Shown: positions 26,731 to 35,190 of the stretch, piece by piece
Position numbering within the stretch: the stretch's first letter is position 1
Layout: every line of letters begins with the position of its first letter
Assembly: GCA_036770365.1 (NCBI GenBank)
Contig: DAIPJH010000002.1
Location: forward strand, 62,001 to 126,000
Source: DAIPJH01 sp036770365
GTDB lineage: Bacteria > Pseudomonadota > Alphaproteobacteria > Rickettsiales > UBA998
DNA length: 64,000 bases
Direction: 5' to 3'
The notes under the pieces: generated by a model
Database searches by the model: none
What the model saw: only the letters and a program-made list of their open reading frames with translations
What the model was told of the DNA's origin: nothing
Program-made: the position numbers and the translations under genes

Positions 26731-26803
26731 CTTGTCACTCCGGCGTAAGCTGGAGTCCAAACAATTCCTCCACTAGACTCCAAGCTTACGCTGAAATAAC
26801 AAG
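26731..26803. repeat. Palindromic dispersed-type repeat upstream of ribH
   Basis: Imperfect inverted repeat with arms of about 29 bases (26731-26759 and 26774-26803) around a short A/T-rich centre. The left arm reads CTTGTCACTCCGGCGTAAGC and the right arm mirrors it with a few changes. On the minus strand it codes WTPAYAGVT, a reading typical of small mobile intergenic repeats. It occupies most of the ribBA-ribH gap and must be transcribed in that operon, where it would fold into a long hairpin. Confidence 0.75.
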
Positions 26804-26843
26804 AGGAGGCTTCGCCATATCAGGCTTCGCCTAAAAAAACCAT

Positions 26844-27950
26844 CTATAAAATCTTCTCATAACGCACGATGTTCAACCCATACCCTTCAATCCCGACCAC
26901 AGGGCGCGGATTATTCGTCAGTAACACCATGTCTTTAACGCCCAAATCAAGCAAGATTTGCGCACCAATACCGTAATCACGCAGGTCAGGCTGCGGCGCA
27001 CTGCGTGCTTCTATACGTGCTTGCAGCTTACCTGAAAGTGCGTCCTTCATCGGCACACGTAGCAACACGATAACGCCACGCCCAAACTCACCAATATGGC
27101 TCATGGCACGCTGTAGCTCACCTGTTTTTGGGTTATTCAAATCCCCTAGTACATCCGTCAAAGGATCAAGTGTGTGCATACGCACTGGTACGGGGTCACT
27201 GCCTGATATATCACCCTTGACCAAAACAATATGCTCGGCGTAGGTGATGCGACTAGTATAAAGCATCAAAGTAAACACACCACCATGCGCCGAACCAAAA
27301 GAAATTTCTGCGGTGCGTTCCACCAGTTTTTCACTGCGGCGACGATACGCAATCAAATCAGCAATCGTCGCAATCTTGATACCATGTTCTTTGGCAAATA
27401 CGACAAGTTCAGGCAAACGCGCCATCGTGCCATCATCATTCATAATCTCACAGATCACCCCCGCAGGATTTAGGTCTGCCAAACGCGAAATATCCACCGC
27501 CGCTTCGGTATGCCCTGCACGCTCCAACACACCACCATCACGCGCCATCAGCGGGAATACATGGCCTGGAGAAGCAATGTCTTGTGCATTTTTTGTAGGG
27601 TCAATCGCCACTGCTACAGTACGCGCCCTATCTGCTGCAGAAATACCTGTGGTCACACCTTCACGTGCTTCGATGGAAATCGTAAAAGCAGTTTGGTGGC
27701 GTGATTGGTTATATTGATTCATCAGCGGCAGCCCGAGCGTATGAATGCGGTCTTTGGTCATCGCCAAACAAATCAGACCACGCCCATATTTTGCCATGAA
27801 ATTGATGGCTGCCGTATCAGCAAACTGCGCAGGAATTATCAAATCCCCTTCATTCTCGCGATCTTCATCATCAACCAAAATGAACATGCGCCCCGCTCGC
27901 GCATCCGCAATGATGTCTTCAATCGGAGAGAGAAAAGCAGCAGGAGACAT
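26844..27950 (-). CDS. ribBA: RibBA: DHBP synthase with degenerate GTP cyclohydrolase II-like half
   Basis: 368 residues. Residues 1-205 are 3,4-dihydroxy-2-butanone 4-phosphate synthase: FILVDDEDRENEGDLIIPAQ (acidic metal loop), MAKYGRGLICLAMT, GISAADRARTV, SPGHVFPLMARDGGVLERAGHTEAAVD. Residues 206-368 resemble GTP cyclohydrolase II. The zinc Cys triad (C-x10-C-x-C) is missing: where it should be, the sequence reads VRMHTLDPLTDVLGDLNN with no Cys. I therefore call DHBP synthase activity with confidence and doubt the cyclohydrolase. Many alphaproteobacterial RibBA proteins show this decay. AGGG lies seven bases before the ATG. A 137-base structured leader precedes it. Confidence 0.93.
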   Translation of the reverse strand: MSPAAFLSPIEDIIADARAGRMFILVDDEDRENEGDLIIPAQFADTAAINFMAKYGRGLICLAMTKDRIHTLGLPLMNQYNQSRHQTAFTISIEAREGVTTGISAADRARTVAVAIDPTKNAQDIASPGHVFPLMARDGGVLERAGHTEAAVDISRLADLNPAGVICEIMNDDGTMARLPELVVFAKEHGIKIATIADLIAYRRRSEKLVERTAEISFGSAHGGVFTLMLYTSRITYAEHIVLVKGDISGSDPVPVRMHTLDPLTDVLGDLNNPKTGELQRAMSHIGEFGRGVIVLLRVPMKDALSGKLQARIEARSAPQPDLRDYGIGAQILLDLGVKDMVLLTNNPRPVVGIEGYGLNIVRYEKIL

Positions 27951-28087
27951 GATAAACCCTATGCATAGTATTTCTATTTTTTTATGAAACAGTGGGCGAA
28001 AACTTTATTTTCCGAGAACCACAGCGCAGTGTACATAGCCATACATCAGCAGCGGAATACCATAAAAATAAAGTTTGCAGCGGTGTA
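27951..28087 (-). promoter_or_regulatory. Structured leader between ribE and ribBA
   Basis: The 137-base gap inside an otherwise tight operon holds a perfect 12-bp inverted repeat, AAACTTTATTTT at 28000-28011 and its complement at 28065-28076, separated by 53 bases. Three CAGCG copies sit in or next to the loop (28022, 28050, 28078). I see no FMN riboswitch core. Function is inferred: a ribBA-specific RNA element or internal promoter. Confidence 0.4.
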
Positions 28088-28693
28088 TCATAAAAAAGTA
28101 GAATTACTATAAAAATCATTCAGACGTTTGACATAGCGCGCAAGCACATCAATTTCAAGGTTTAGCTTATCGCCCACACGTTTTGTTCCCCACGTTGTTA
28201 CTTGTAGTGTATGCGGAATAAGTGCAAGCCCGAACTCGCAGCCCTCTATATCTGTCACGGTCAACGAAACCCCATCTAGCGTAACCGAACCCTTTTCAGC
28301 AATGAATCCTGCAAGTTCTTTTGGTGCGCGAAGTCGAAAGCGCATAGATTCGCCCTCCAACGCAAGAGAAATAATCTCCGCTACACCGTCCACATGCCCT
28401 GTGACGATATGCCCTCCCAGTTCATCACCCATTTTGAGCGCACGTTCTAAATTGATTTTTTTACCGACTTGCCATGTGCCAAGAGTCGTGACCTGCTGGG
28501 TTTGCTGGGATGCAACGACTTTATAACAATCTATGCCTTTTTCCATCACAGTCAGGCAAACGCCATCATGCGCAATAGAAGCACCCAAATTTATGCTTGC
28601 GACATCATAAGAGGTCACAATCGTGAGCGTCACGTCGGTCGCTTTTTCAAGGGCGCGCACTTCGCCAATATCGCTGATGATACCTGTGAACAT
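28088..28693 (-). CDS. ribE: Riboflavin synthase, alpha chain
   Basis: Dismutates two 6,7-dimethyl-8-ribityllumazine molecules to riboflavin plus the pyrimidine precursor. 201 residues made of two homologous lumazine-binding barrels. The first begins MFTGIISDIGEVRAL and has GASIAHDGVCLTV. The second has GGHIVTGHVDGVAEI and GSVTLDGVSLTV, with LIPHTLQVTTWG near the end. GAGG is five bases upstream of the ATG. It follows ribD after nine bases. Confidence 0.95.
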   Translation of the reverse strand: MFTGIISDIGEVRALEKATDVTLTIVTSYDVASINLGASIAHDGVCLTVMEKGIDCYKVVASQQTQQVTTLGTWQVGKKINLERALKMGDELGGHIVTGHVDGVAEIISLALEGESMRFRLRAPKELAGFIAEKGSVTLDGVSLTVTDIEGCEFGLALIPHTLQVTTWGTKRVGDKLNLEIDVLARYVKRLNDFYSNSTFL

Positions 28694-28702
28694 AGAGACC
28701 TC

Positions 28703-29830
28703 TTACCCTAGCCCTCTCCCACAATGAGCAAGAGGATTAACTGTGTACTCCTCTAACATATCTACACCTAGTTTTCTTGTAGAAAGATGCAAAAAACGCT
28801 GCATTTCCTGCAAAGACCGCCCACCATCTAGAAGAAAAGCTAGCTTTGCGCCTGCACCCATCACTAGTGGCGCACGAAACCAATAAAGCGTATCCACGAA
28901 TCCTGATTCTAGCATTGCTGTTGAAAGGATCGCCCCTGCTTCAACCAGCACAGAGGACACACCCTGAGACGCTAACCAACGCAAGACATCTTCACAGCTT
29001 GGTTTTTCTGTAGTTACGTGGTGTATAACTACACCCATTTCACGCAATCTATCCGCCTTCGCTTTATCATATTCCGCACCCGTAACAATCCACAATGGAT
29101 AGAGATCAACCCCCTTCAACAACACAGAATCTTCCATTATTTTTAGATGAGAATCCATCACTACACGTACAGGTGACGCCGCGTCCAGCCCTGCAATACG
29201 ACAGGTCAAGCTAGGATCATCTGCTAATACCGTCCCGATACCTGTAAGGATGACTTCATGGGTAGCACGTAAATGATGGCCGAAGTTACGTGCAGGCTCT
29301 CCAGTTATCCATTGGCTCTCACCTTTAGCATTAGCAACGCAGCCATCAAGCGAGGTCGCAACTTTCAGGCACACCCACGGCAGCCCTATACGTTCACGCT
29401 TAAAAAAGCCGCGATGCTGCTGCGCCGCCTGCGCTTCACATAATCCAACATGCACGTCAATGCCTGCCTCGCGTAGCATGTGTATACCCGCACCATTGAC
29501 TTGAGTATAAGGATCACCACAGGCAATCACCACTCTTACAATACCACCATCAATGAGTGCCTGCGCACAAGGCGAAGTTTTGCCTAGATGCGCACAAGGT
29601 TCTAAGGTCACATACGCCGTTGCACCGCGCGCTGCTTCGCCTGCTTGTTCTAATGCTTGCGATTCAGCGTGAGGTCGACCGCCGTGCGCAGTATACGCCG
29701 CTGCAATCAAGAGATTATCTTTGACAATGACACAGCCCACCGCAGGATTGGGCATAGTTCGCCCCTTTGCCCGTGCGCCATAAGCAAGGGCAACGTGCAT
29801 CCAGTGGGAATCTTGCTCGTATAATGTCAT
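28703..29830 (-). CDS. ribD: Bifunctional diaminohydroxyphosphoribosylaminopyrimidine deaminase / reductase
   Basis: 375 residues. The N-terminal deaminase (about 1-145) has GRTMPNPAVGCVIV, the zinc His/Glu in GRPHAESQALEQ, and the Cys pair in LEPCAHLGKTSPCAQALI. The C-terminal reductase starts near 148: LKVATSLDGCVANAKGESQWITG, then LTGIGTVLADDPSLTCR, and VLVEAGAILSTAML. Both halves look functional. A palindromic repeat sits 20 bases upstream of the ATG. Transcription probably continues from nrdR through it. Confidence 0.95.
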   Translation of the reverse strand: MTLYEQDSHWMHVALAYGARAKGRTMPNPAVGCVIVKDNLLIAAAYTAHGGRPHAESQALEQAGEAARGATAYVTLEPCAHLGKTSPCAQALIDGGIVRVVIACGDPYTQVNGAGIHMLREAGIDVHVGLCEAQAAQQHRGFFKRERIGLPWVCLKVATSLDGCVANAKGESQWITGEPARNFGHHLRATHEVILTGIGTVLADDPSLTCRIAGLDAASPVRVVMDSHLKIMEDSVLLKGVDLYPLWIVTGAEYDKAKADRLREMGVVIHHVTTEKPSCEDVLRWLASQGVSSVLVEAGAILSTAMLESGFVDTLYWFRAPLVMGAGAKLAFLLDGGRSLQEMQRFLHLSTRKLGVDMLEEYTVNPLAHCGRGLG

Positions 29831-29838
29831 ATATATGG

Positions 29839-29890
29839 ATTCTCACGTCGTATTGTCTTGTTATACAAGACAATACTCCTCAGAATGACA
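29839..29890. repeat. Palindromic repeat between nrdR and ribD
   Basis: A perfect 10-bp stem (29851-29860 with 29866-29875, TATTGTCTTG and its complement) with a 5-base loop. It is flanked by GGATTCTCACGTCG on the left and CTCCTCAGAATGAC on the right, whose ATTCT and AGAAT also pair. The flanks look like a small dispersed intergenic repeat and differ from the ribH element. No family could be assigned without a genome search. Confidence 0.55.
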
Positions 29891-29936
29891 AAACCTTCGG
29901 TCTTGTAGCTAAAAACTCAGACCTAACTACTAACCG

Positions 29937-30389
29937 CTACTTCTTCCCAAGTTCTTTAATAATCGTATTAAAGTCCGCTGCTTCTTCGAAGTCACGGTAT
30001 ACGGATGCGTAACGAATATAGGCAACATGATCAAGTTTGCGTAGTGCTTCGACGACCAACTCACCAATTTTACCTGACTCAATTTCAGACTCACCAGATG
30101 TTTCCAACGCTTTCACAATACCATTAATAGCTTGCTCAACCGCCTCAGCATCCACATGACGTTTACGCAGAGCAAGTGCCATTGACCGTGCAATCTTATC
30201 GCGATCAAATACGCGCTTCTCTCCATTCTTCTTCACCACAGTCAATTCACGCAGTTGAATACGCTCAAAGGTGGTAAAACGAGAATCGCACTCAGGGCAA
30301 AAACGCCGTCTACGAATCGTACCACCATCTTCACTCGGACGGGAATCCTTCACTTGGGTGTCGTGATGACCACAAAACGGACAGCGCAT
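29937..30389 (-). CDS. nrdR: Transcriptional repressor NrdR
   Basis: Zinc-finger/ATP-cone repressor of ribonucleotide reductase operons. 150 residues. Zinc ribbon MRCPFCGHHDTQVKDSR with second Cys pair FCPECDSRF. The ATP-cone begins VVKKNGEKRVFDRDKIARSMALALRKR, with VAYIRYASVYRDFEE near the end. It lies 18 bases after glyA in the usual alphaproteobacterial glyA-nrdR-rib order. No nrd genes or NrdR boxes are seen here. Confidence 0.96.
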   Translation of the reverse strand: MRCPFCGHHDTQVKDSRPSEDGGTIRRRRFCPECDSRFTTFERIQLRELTVVKKNGEKRVFDRDKIARSMALALRKRHVDAEAVEQAINGIVKALETSGESEIESGKIGELVVEALRKLDHVAYIRYASVYRDFEEAADFNTIIKELGKK

Positions 30390-30407
30390 AAAGCCCTCTT
30401 ACCTTGT

Positions 30408-31757
30408 TTAACCTTGAACCAAACCAGTATAAATGGGGAAGCGTGCGCATAAATCCGCGACGGCCTTACGCGTTTTTGCTTCTGCTGCACTGTTATCGTC
30501 TGCATTTACGGCAAGACCATCCAGCACATCCCCAATCAAATGACCAATATGTTTAAACTCTTCGACACCGAAACCGCGTGTTGTTCCAGCAGGCGTACCA
30601 AGACGCACACCTGAAGTGACCATCGGTGGCTGCGGATCAAATGGAATCGCGTTTTTGTTACAGGTCAACCCTGCACGTTCCATAGATTCTTCGGTTTGTT
30701 TACCCGTTAGACCTTTTGGACGTAAATCAACAAGTACAAGGTGATTGTCCGTACCACCTGATACAATATTCACACCGCGCTCCACCAGCACTGCCGCTAG
30801 GGCGCGTGCATTATCAATCACCGCATGACCATACGCCTTAAACGAAGGCTGTAATGCTTCACCGTATGCCACCGCTTTGCCTGCAATCACATGCACAAGC
30901 GGCCCACCCTGAATACCAGGGAAAATTGCAGAGTTAATCGCAGCCGACAGCGTCACATCTTTACCAGATGGGGTTTTACGTACTACAATTTCGCCGTCCT
31001 TTGCTAAAATCATTCCGCCTCGAGGCCCACGAAGGGTTTTATGGGTAGTGGTGGTGACAACATGCGCATGCGGCACAGGGCTTGGGTATGAACCCGCAGC
31101 CACCAACCCTGCAATATGTGCCATATCAACCATAAAGAACGCACCGACTTTATCGGCAATCTTGCGAAAACGCGCCCAATCAATCACGCGTGGATAGGCA
31201 GAAAAACCAGCGATAATCAATTTTGGCTTGCACTCAAGCGCGACGCGCTCAATTTCTTCGTAATCGAGTAACTGCGTATCTTCACGCACACCATACTGCA
31301 CAGCTTTGAACCATTTACCAGATTGATTCACACTTGCGCCGTGCGTCAAATGACCACCTGTTGCAAGCGACTGCCCCATAATGGTGTCACCTGGTTGCAA
31401 GAGTGCATTAAATACACCCTGATTCGCTTGTGAACCGGAATTGGGCTGTACATTGACAAACTCTGCGCCAAAAATCTGTTGTGCGCGGTCGATTGCGAGT
31501 GATTCAATCACATCGGCAAATTCACAGCCGCCGTAATAACGTTTCCCTGGATAACCTTCAGCATATTTATTGGTAAGTACCGAGCCTTGTGCGTCAAGCA
31601 CAGCGCGGCTGACGATATTTTCAGAGGCAATCAACTCGATCTGCGTCTGTTGGCGATTTAGCTCGCCTTGAATTGCATTAAATACCGCTGAGTCTGCTTG
31701 ACCCAAACGTGCGGTAAAATATCCGTCTTCTGCCACTGCCAATTTTTTAGCCAACAT
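30408..31757 (-). CDS. glyA: Serine hydroxymethyltransferase
   Basis: PLP enzyme interconverting serine plus tetrahydrofolate and glycine plus methylene-tetrahydrofolate. 449 residues. Visible motifs are QIELIASENIVS, NKYAEGYPGKRYYGGCEFAD, the lysine motif VVTTTTHKTLRGPRGG and NAIPFDPQPPMVTSGVRLGTPAGTTRG. The N-terminal extension of about 20 residues is a bit longer than in E. coli. The 160-base leader to rpiB contains a small TATGGC/GCCATA hairpin (31856-31875), which could end the rpiB transcript. Confidence 0.97.
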   Translation of the reverse strand: MLAKKLAVAEDGYFTARLGQADSAVFNAIQGELNRQQTQIELIASENIVSRAVLDAQGSVLTNKYAEGYPGKRYYGGCEFADVIESLAIDRAQQIFGAEFVNVQPNSGSQANQGVFNALLQPGDTIMGQSLATGGHLTHGASVNQSGKWFKAVQYGVREDTQLLDYEEIERVALECKPKLIIAGFSAYPRVIDWARFRKIADKVGAFFMVDMAHIAGLVAAGSYPSPVPHAHVVTTTTHKTLRGPRGGMILAKDGEIVVRKTPSGKDVTLSAAINSAIFPGIQGGPLVHVIAGKAVAYGEALQPSFKAYGHAVIDNARALAAVLVERGVNIVSGGTDNHLVLVDLRPKGLTGKQTEESMERAGLTCNKNAIPFDPQPPMVTSGVRLGTPAGTTRGFGVEEFKHIGHLIGDVLDGLAVNADDNSAAEAKTRKAVADLCARFPIYTGLVQG

Positions 31758-31917
31758 GTTTAGTAAATCCTATAGATAAAGTTACATTGAAATAGTCAAG
31801 ATTACACAAAAAAGCCACTGAATATGGCGTTTACTGAACAATCATATATCTAAATATGGCGCGGTTATGCCATAAAAGCACAGTTTATGCTAGAAAAATT
31901 GTTCTGTTTGTGGTGCG

Positions 31918-32352
31918 TTAGCCCAGTTTTTTCACTCTCAGCGCATGCCGTCCGCCTTCAAACTCTGCACTTAAGAACTGCACCATACAATCTTTGGCGA
32001 CTTCCACACCAATGATGCGCGCACCGAGCGCAAGAACATTCGCATCATTATGCTGACGCGCTAATTTCGCCATTAAGCCATTATGACAAAGCGCGGCACG
32101 AATGCCTACGTGACGATTAGCTGCGATGGAGATACCTACGCCTGAACCGCAGATAATCACCGCCACATCCGCCTTACCTTCCAACACCGCTTTTGCCGCT
32201 GCGTCACCATAATCAGGGTAATCAACAGATGATGTACCATCCGCTCCTAAATCGAGCGCGACATAACCCGCCATCTGCGCAAGCACTATTTGTAATTCTT
32301 GCTTAAGTGCATACCCTGCATGATCTGATGCGAATGCCACTGTGACTGCCAT
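31918..32352 (-). CDS. rpiB: Ribose-5-phosphate isomerase B
   Basis: Interconverts ribose-5-phosphate and ribulose-5-phosphate in the non-oxidative pentose phosphate pathway. 144 residues of the RpiB/LacAB family: VAFASDHAGYALKQEL, DYPDYGDAAAKAV, the catalytic Cys and anion loop VAVIICGSGVGISIAANR, and RQHNDANVLALGARIIG. Placed upstream of glyA, as in many Alphaproteobacteria. Confidence 0.95.
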   Translation of the reverse strand: MAVTVAFASDHAGYALKQELQIVLAQMAGYVALDLGADGTSSVDYPDYGDAAAKAVLEGKADVAVIICGSGVGISIAANRHVGIRAALCHNGLMAKLARQHNDANVLALGARIIGVEVAKDCMVQFLSAEFEGGRHALRVKKLG

Positions 32353-32440
32353 ACCATAACCTTTGATGAAATCTTATCTGAAGCCCTTTACCTAGCAAAG
32401 AAAAGAGGATTTGTTAAGATGAATCGCATAATGCTTGATC

Positions 32441-33238
32441 ATGCAGATATTCGCGTACCCTTTTTTTCTTACTTTTCTCGTGGCATGTATCGGCGCGTCA
32501 TTAGGTAGCTTCATTACACTGTTAAGCTATCGACTGCCACGCGATCAGCCAATTGGCATGACCCGCTCCCGCTGCCCATCATGCAAAACCAACCTTGGCG
32601 TTCCAGATCTTTTTCCCATTTTCAGTTGGCTATGGCAGCGCGGAAAATGCCGTCATTGCAAAACCAATGTCCATTGGCGTTATCCCCTCACAGAAATCAT
32701 TAGCTCTGCCATTTTCATCCTCATATGGCTACAATACGACATTAGCTATCACAGCCTTGCCTTTATGCTGCTTGCAACACTACTTCTTACCCTCATTATC
32801 ATTGATTTTGAACATTATATCATTCCTGATGAACTCCAAGTTGCCCTCGCGCTGCTTGGCATCACCTACCGCCTCACACTCACTCCCACCCATGCCATAG
32901 ACCTCGTTCCAAGCGTCGCCCTCGGACTTGGCATAGGCTGGCTACTTCACTACGGATATTTTTTCCTGAGAAAAAAACACGGACTCGGCATGGGGGATGT
33001 TAAATTTCTTGCGGTGGCGGGACTATGGCTTCAACCACAAGATTTGATCTCCTTTTTTATTATCTCTGGCGTCCTTGGTGTTCTTACAGGCATGGCATGG
33101 CAGATTTGTGGCCTCGGCAAAAAATTTCCCTTTGGTCCTGCGCTTGCAGTAACGCTGTTTTTGCAATTACTTTTTCCTGAAACAACTAATATGCAACATT
33201 GGATAGACAGTTATTTATATGCGACATCTATGCCCTAA
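32441..33238 (+). CDS. Type IV prepilin peptidase (A24 family)
   Basis: Inner-membrane aspartyl protease that cleaves and N-methylates prepilins or pseudopilins. About 265 residues from ATG 32441; a TTG two codons earlier is less likely. The cytoplasmic zinc loop has two CxxC pairs (SRCPSCKTNL and GKCRHCKTNVHWRYPLTE). Catalytic aspartates are in IIDFEHYIIPDEL and GLGMGDVKFLA. Seven or more hydrophobic helices follow the usual PilD/GspO layout. It lies 135 bases before a secretin gene, suggesting a shared pilus or type II secretion role. Confidence 0.92.
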   Translation: MQIFAYPFFLTFLVACIGASLGSFITLLSYRLPRDQPIGMTRSRCPSCKTNLGVPDLFPIFSWLWQRGKCRHCKTNVHWRYPLTEIISSAIFILIWLQYDISYHSLAFMLLATLLLTLIIIDFEHYIIPDELQVALALLGITYRLTLTPTHAIDLVPSVALGLGIGWLLHYGYFFLRKKHGLGMGDVKFLAVAGLWLQPQDLISFFIISGVLGVLTGMAWQICGLGKKFPFGPALAVTLFLQLLFPETTNMQHWIDSYLYATSMP

Positions 33239-33331
33239 AATCCACACTCAGCAACATAAATAAGCGGATTGACATTTCCCATTTGCACCGCACTCATAAT
33301 CTGCTAAAAGCGAAATGTAGAGGTTTATTTT

Positions 33332-33350
33332 TACTAATGTACTATTAGTA
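33332..33350. promoter_or_regulatory. Palindrome upstream of the secretin gene
   Basis: TACTAAT and ATTAGTA form a 7-bp inverted repeat around GTACT, about 24 bases before the secretin ATG. This could be an operator or part of the promoter. It is a single site and unproven. Confidence 0.3.
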
Positions 33351-33373
33351 GTAGGTCACAAACAAGGGGTTCT

Positions 33374-35173
33374 ATGCGTTTTAGCATAAAAAACATACTA
33401 TTGACGGCATGCATGGCGACGTACCTCACCGCCTGCGCTGGCACTGGCGGTCTCCTTGATACAGAAAAATTTGACAAGATTGATGGCGACAAAAACTTAA
33501 GTCGCAAAGACTATAAAAATATCACTAAGCCCAATTTTGGAAAAACGGACTCCGAAATAGAAATTTCGGCTAAGGCTAAAGCTCCGCCGATTCCTGATGT
33601 TGCCTCCATTCTTGCTGCACCGCGCCCGCCCAAAGTTGGTCAGTCTCGTTTGGTATCGCTTGCAGTCACCGATGACGTCCCCCTCAAGGACGTGCTTATC
33701 GAGTTGGCGCGACTTGCAGATGTTGATGTAGAAATTGATGCAGGCATTAAAGGTGGCATTAGCTTTCGCGCTAAAGATCGTCCGTTCAATGAAGTCATTG
33801 AGCGGATCGCTAATCTAGCAGGTCTACGCTACAACATGAAAGGCGGCGTACTGCGCATTGAACGCGACGTTCCTTATATTCAAAATTATAGCCTAGACTT
33901 CCTTAACGTTGTCCGCAGTAGTGAAAGCAGCACGAGTATCTCTACCGATGTACTTGCACTCAGCAACTCCGCAAGCGGAGGAGAAGGTGGCGGTGGTGGC
34001 GGCGGAAGCGGCATAAGTACAGGTTCATCCTCTTCAATTACGGCCAAAGGTGAAGATGATTTTTGGAAATCTCTAGAAGGTGGAGTTAATCAAATTCTTC
34101 TTTATACTCCAACATCAAAGCTTTCTGAGGAAGATGTTGACGACACCGCAAAAGCGGCTACTCCCGCCGCTGCTGCCGCTGGCACAAAAGATGATTCCAA
34201 GCTGGTAATCAACCGCCGCGCTGGGGTGCTTTCGGTCAATGCTACAGCCAAACAACATGAATTAATTAAATCTTACCTTGATAAGTTAGAAACATCTTCC
34301 TCGGCGCAAGTACTTATTGAAGCAAAAATCGTTGAAGTTTCACTCAATGATGAATTTAGTAGTGGGATTGACTGGAGTGCCACAAAGCAGTTTGCCACAC
34401 TTAACGTCAAAGAAAGTGTTCAAAATTCTGAAGATAATTTGACCACGCTTGCCTTAGGCAGTAACAATCTATTCGGGATTGACCTCAACGCTGCAGTTCA
34501 GCTTACTGAAAATTTTGGGACAACGCGTACCTTATCCAGCCCACGCCTCCACGCCATTAATAATCAACAAGCCGTGCTTACTTTTGCTGAAAACCGTATT
34601 TTCTTTGAAGTACAGATCAAAACAACACCCGCAACCATCGTCAATGGTGAGGTCGTTGAAAAAGCTTCAACAGAAACAGAAGTAAAAAGAAGATCCGTTC
34701 CCATTGGGATCATTCTTAATATTCTTCCTTCTATTAACTTAAAAAACAATGAAGTCACCCTGAACGTTCGTCCGACCTTATCACGCCAAGTATCCAGTGT
34801 TGTTGACCCAGGTTCTGCGATCGCCAACCAAAAAGCTCTGGCAGAAGACCCGAACGCACCAACGTTTGTTAATGAAGTGCCAGTGGTAGAGGTTCGTGAA
34901 CTTGACTCTGTACTGAAAATAAAAAGTGGTCAAGTCATGGTCATTGGTGGTCTAATGGAAGAAACGGCGGGCAATGATGAAAAGGGTATCCCTGGAGCAT
35001 CACGCGTGCCGTGGTTTGGCAATCTCTTCAAAAGCGTCGAAAATACCGATAAAGTCAAAGAGTTGGTTATCTTCATCCGCGCAACAATCGTATCGCCAAA
35101 TGGCAACTATCATAATGCAGACAAGCAAGTCTACGATAAGTTTATTGATGACCCTAGACCACTCACCTTCTAG
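33374..35173 (+). CDS. MshL/GspD-type secretin lipoprotein
   Basis: Outer-membrane channel subunit. 599 residues. Signal peptide with a proper lipobox YLTAC (lipidated Cys 21). The STN/N0 domain spans about 90-150 (SLAVTDDVPLKDVLIELARLADVDVEID). A linker contains a run of Gly (EGGGGGGGSG near 205) and an Ala-rich stretch. The secretin domain (about 300-590) has AQVLIEAKIVEVSLNDEFSSGIDW, RTLSSPRLHAINNQQAVL, and the C-terminal VPWFGNLFKS and KELVIFIRATIV. The layout best fits MSHA-type MshL. No ATPase, inner-membrane platform or pilin gene is in this window. Confidence 0.9.
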   Translation: MRFSIKNILLTACMATYLTACAGTGGLLDTEKFDKIDGDKNLSRKDYKNITKPNFGKTDSEIEISAKAKAPPIPDVASILAAPRPPKVGQSRLVSLAVTDDVPLKDVLIELARLADVDVEIDAGIKGGISFRAKDRPFNEVIERIANLAGLRYNMKGGVLRIERDVPYIQNYSLDFLNVVRSSESSTSISTDVLALSNSASGGEGGGGGGGSGISTGSSSSITAKGEDDFWKSLEGGVNQILLYTPTSKLSEEDVDDTAKAATPAAAAAGTKDDSKLVINRRAGVLSVNATAKQHELIKSYLDKLETSSSAQVLIEAKIVEVSLNDEFSSGIDWSATKQFATLNVKESVQNSEDNLTTLALGSNNLFGIDLNAAVQLTENFGTTRTLSSPRLHAINNQQAVLTFAENRIFFEVQIKTTPATIVNGEVVEKASTETEVKRRSVPIGIILNILPSINLKNNEVTLNVRPTLSRQVSSVVDPGSAIANQKALAEDPNAPTFVNEVPVVEVRELDSVLKIKSGQVMVIGGLMEETAGNDEKGIPGASRVPWFGNLFKSVENTDKVKELVIFIRATIVSPNGNYHNADKQVYDKFIDDPRPLTF

Positions 35174-35190
35174 CACGATAGAGATTTTCA

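Noticed and set aside
26712..26783. 24-codon N-terminal extension of ribH
   Set aside because: It is the palindromic repeat read through, and the family start MVKIALVAATFYENY is at 26711.
27951..28087. FMN riboswitch before ribBA
   Set aside because: The conserved aptamer core sequences are not present on the minus strand.
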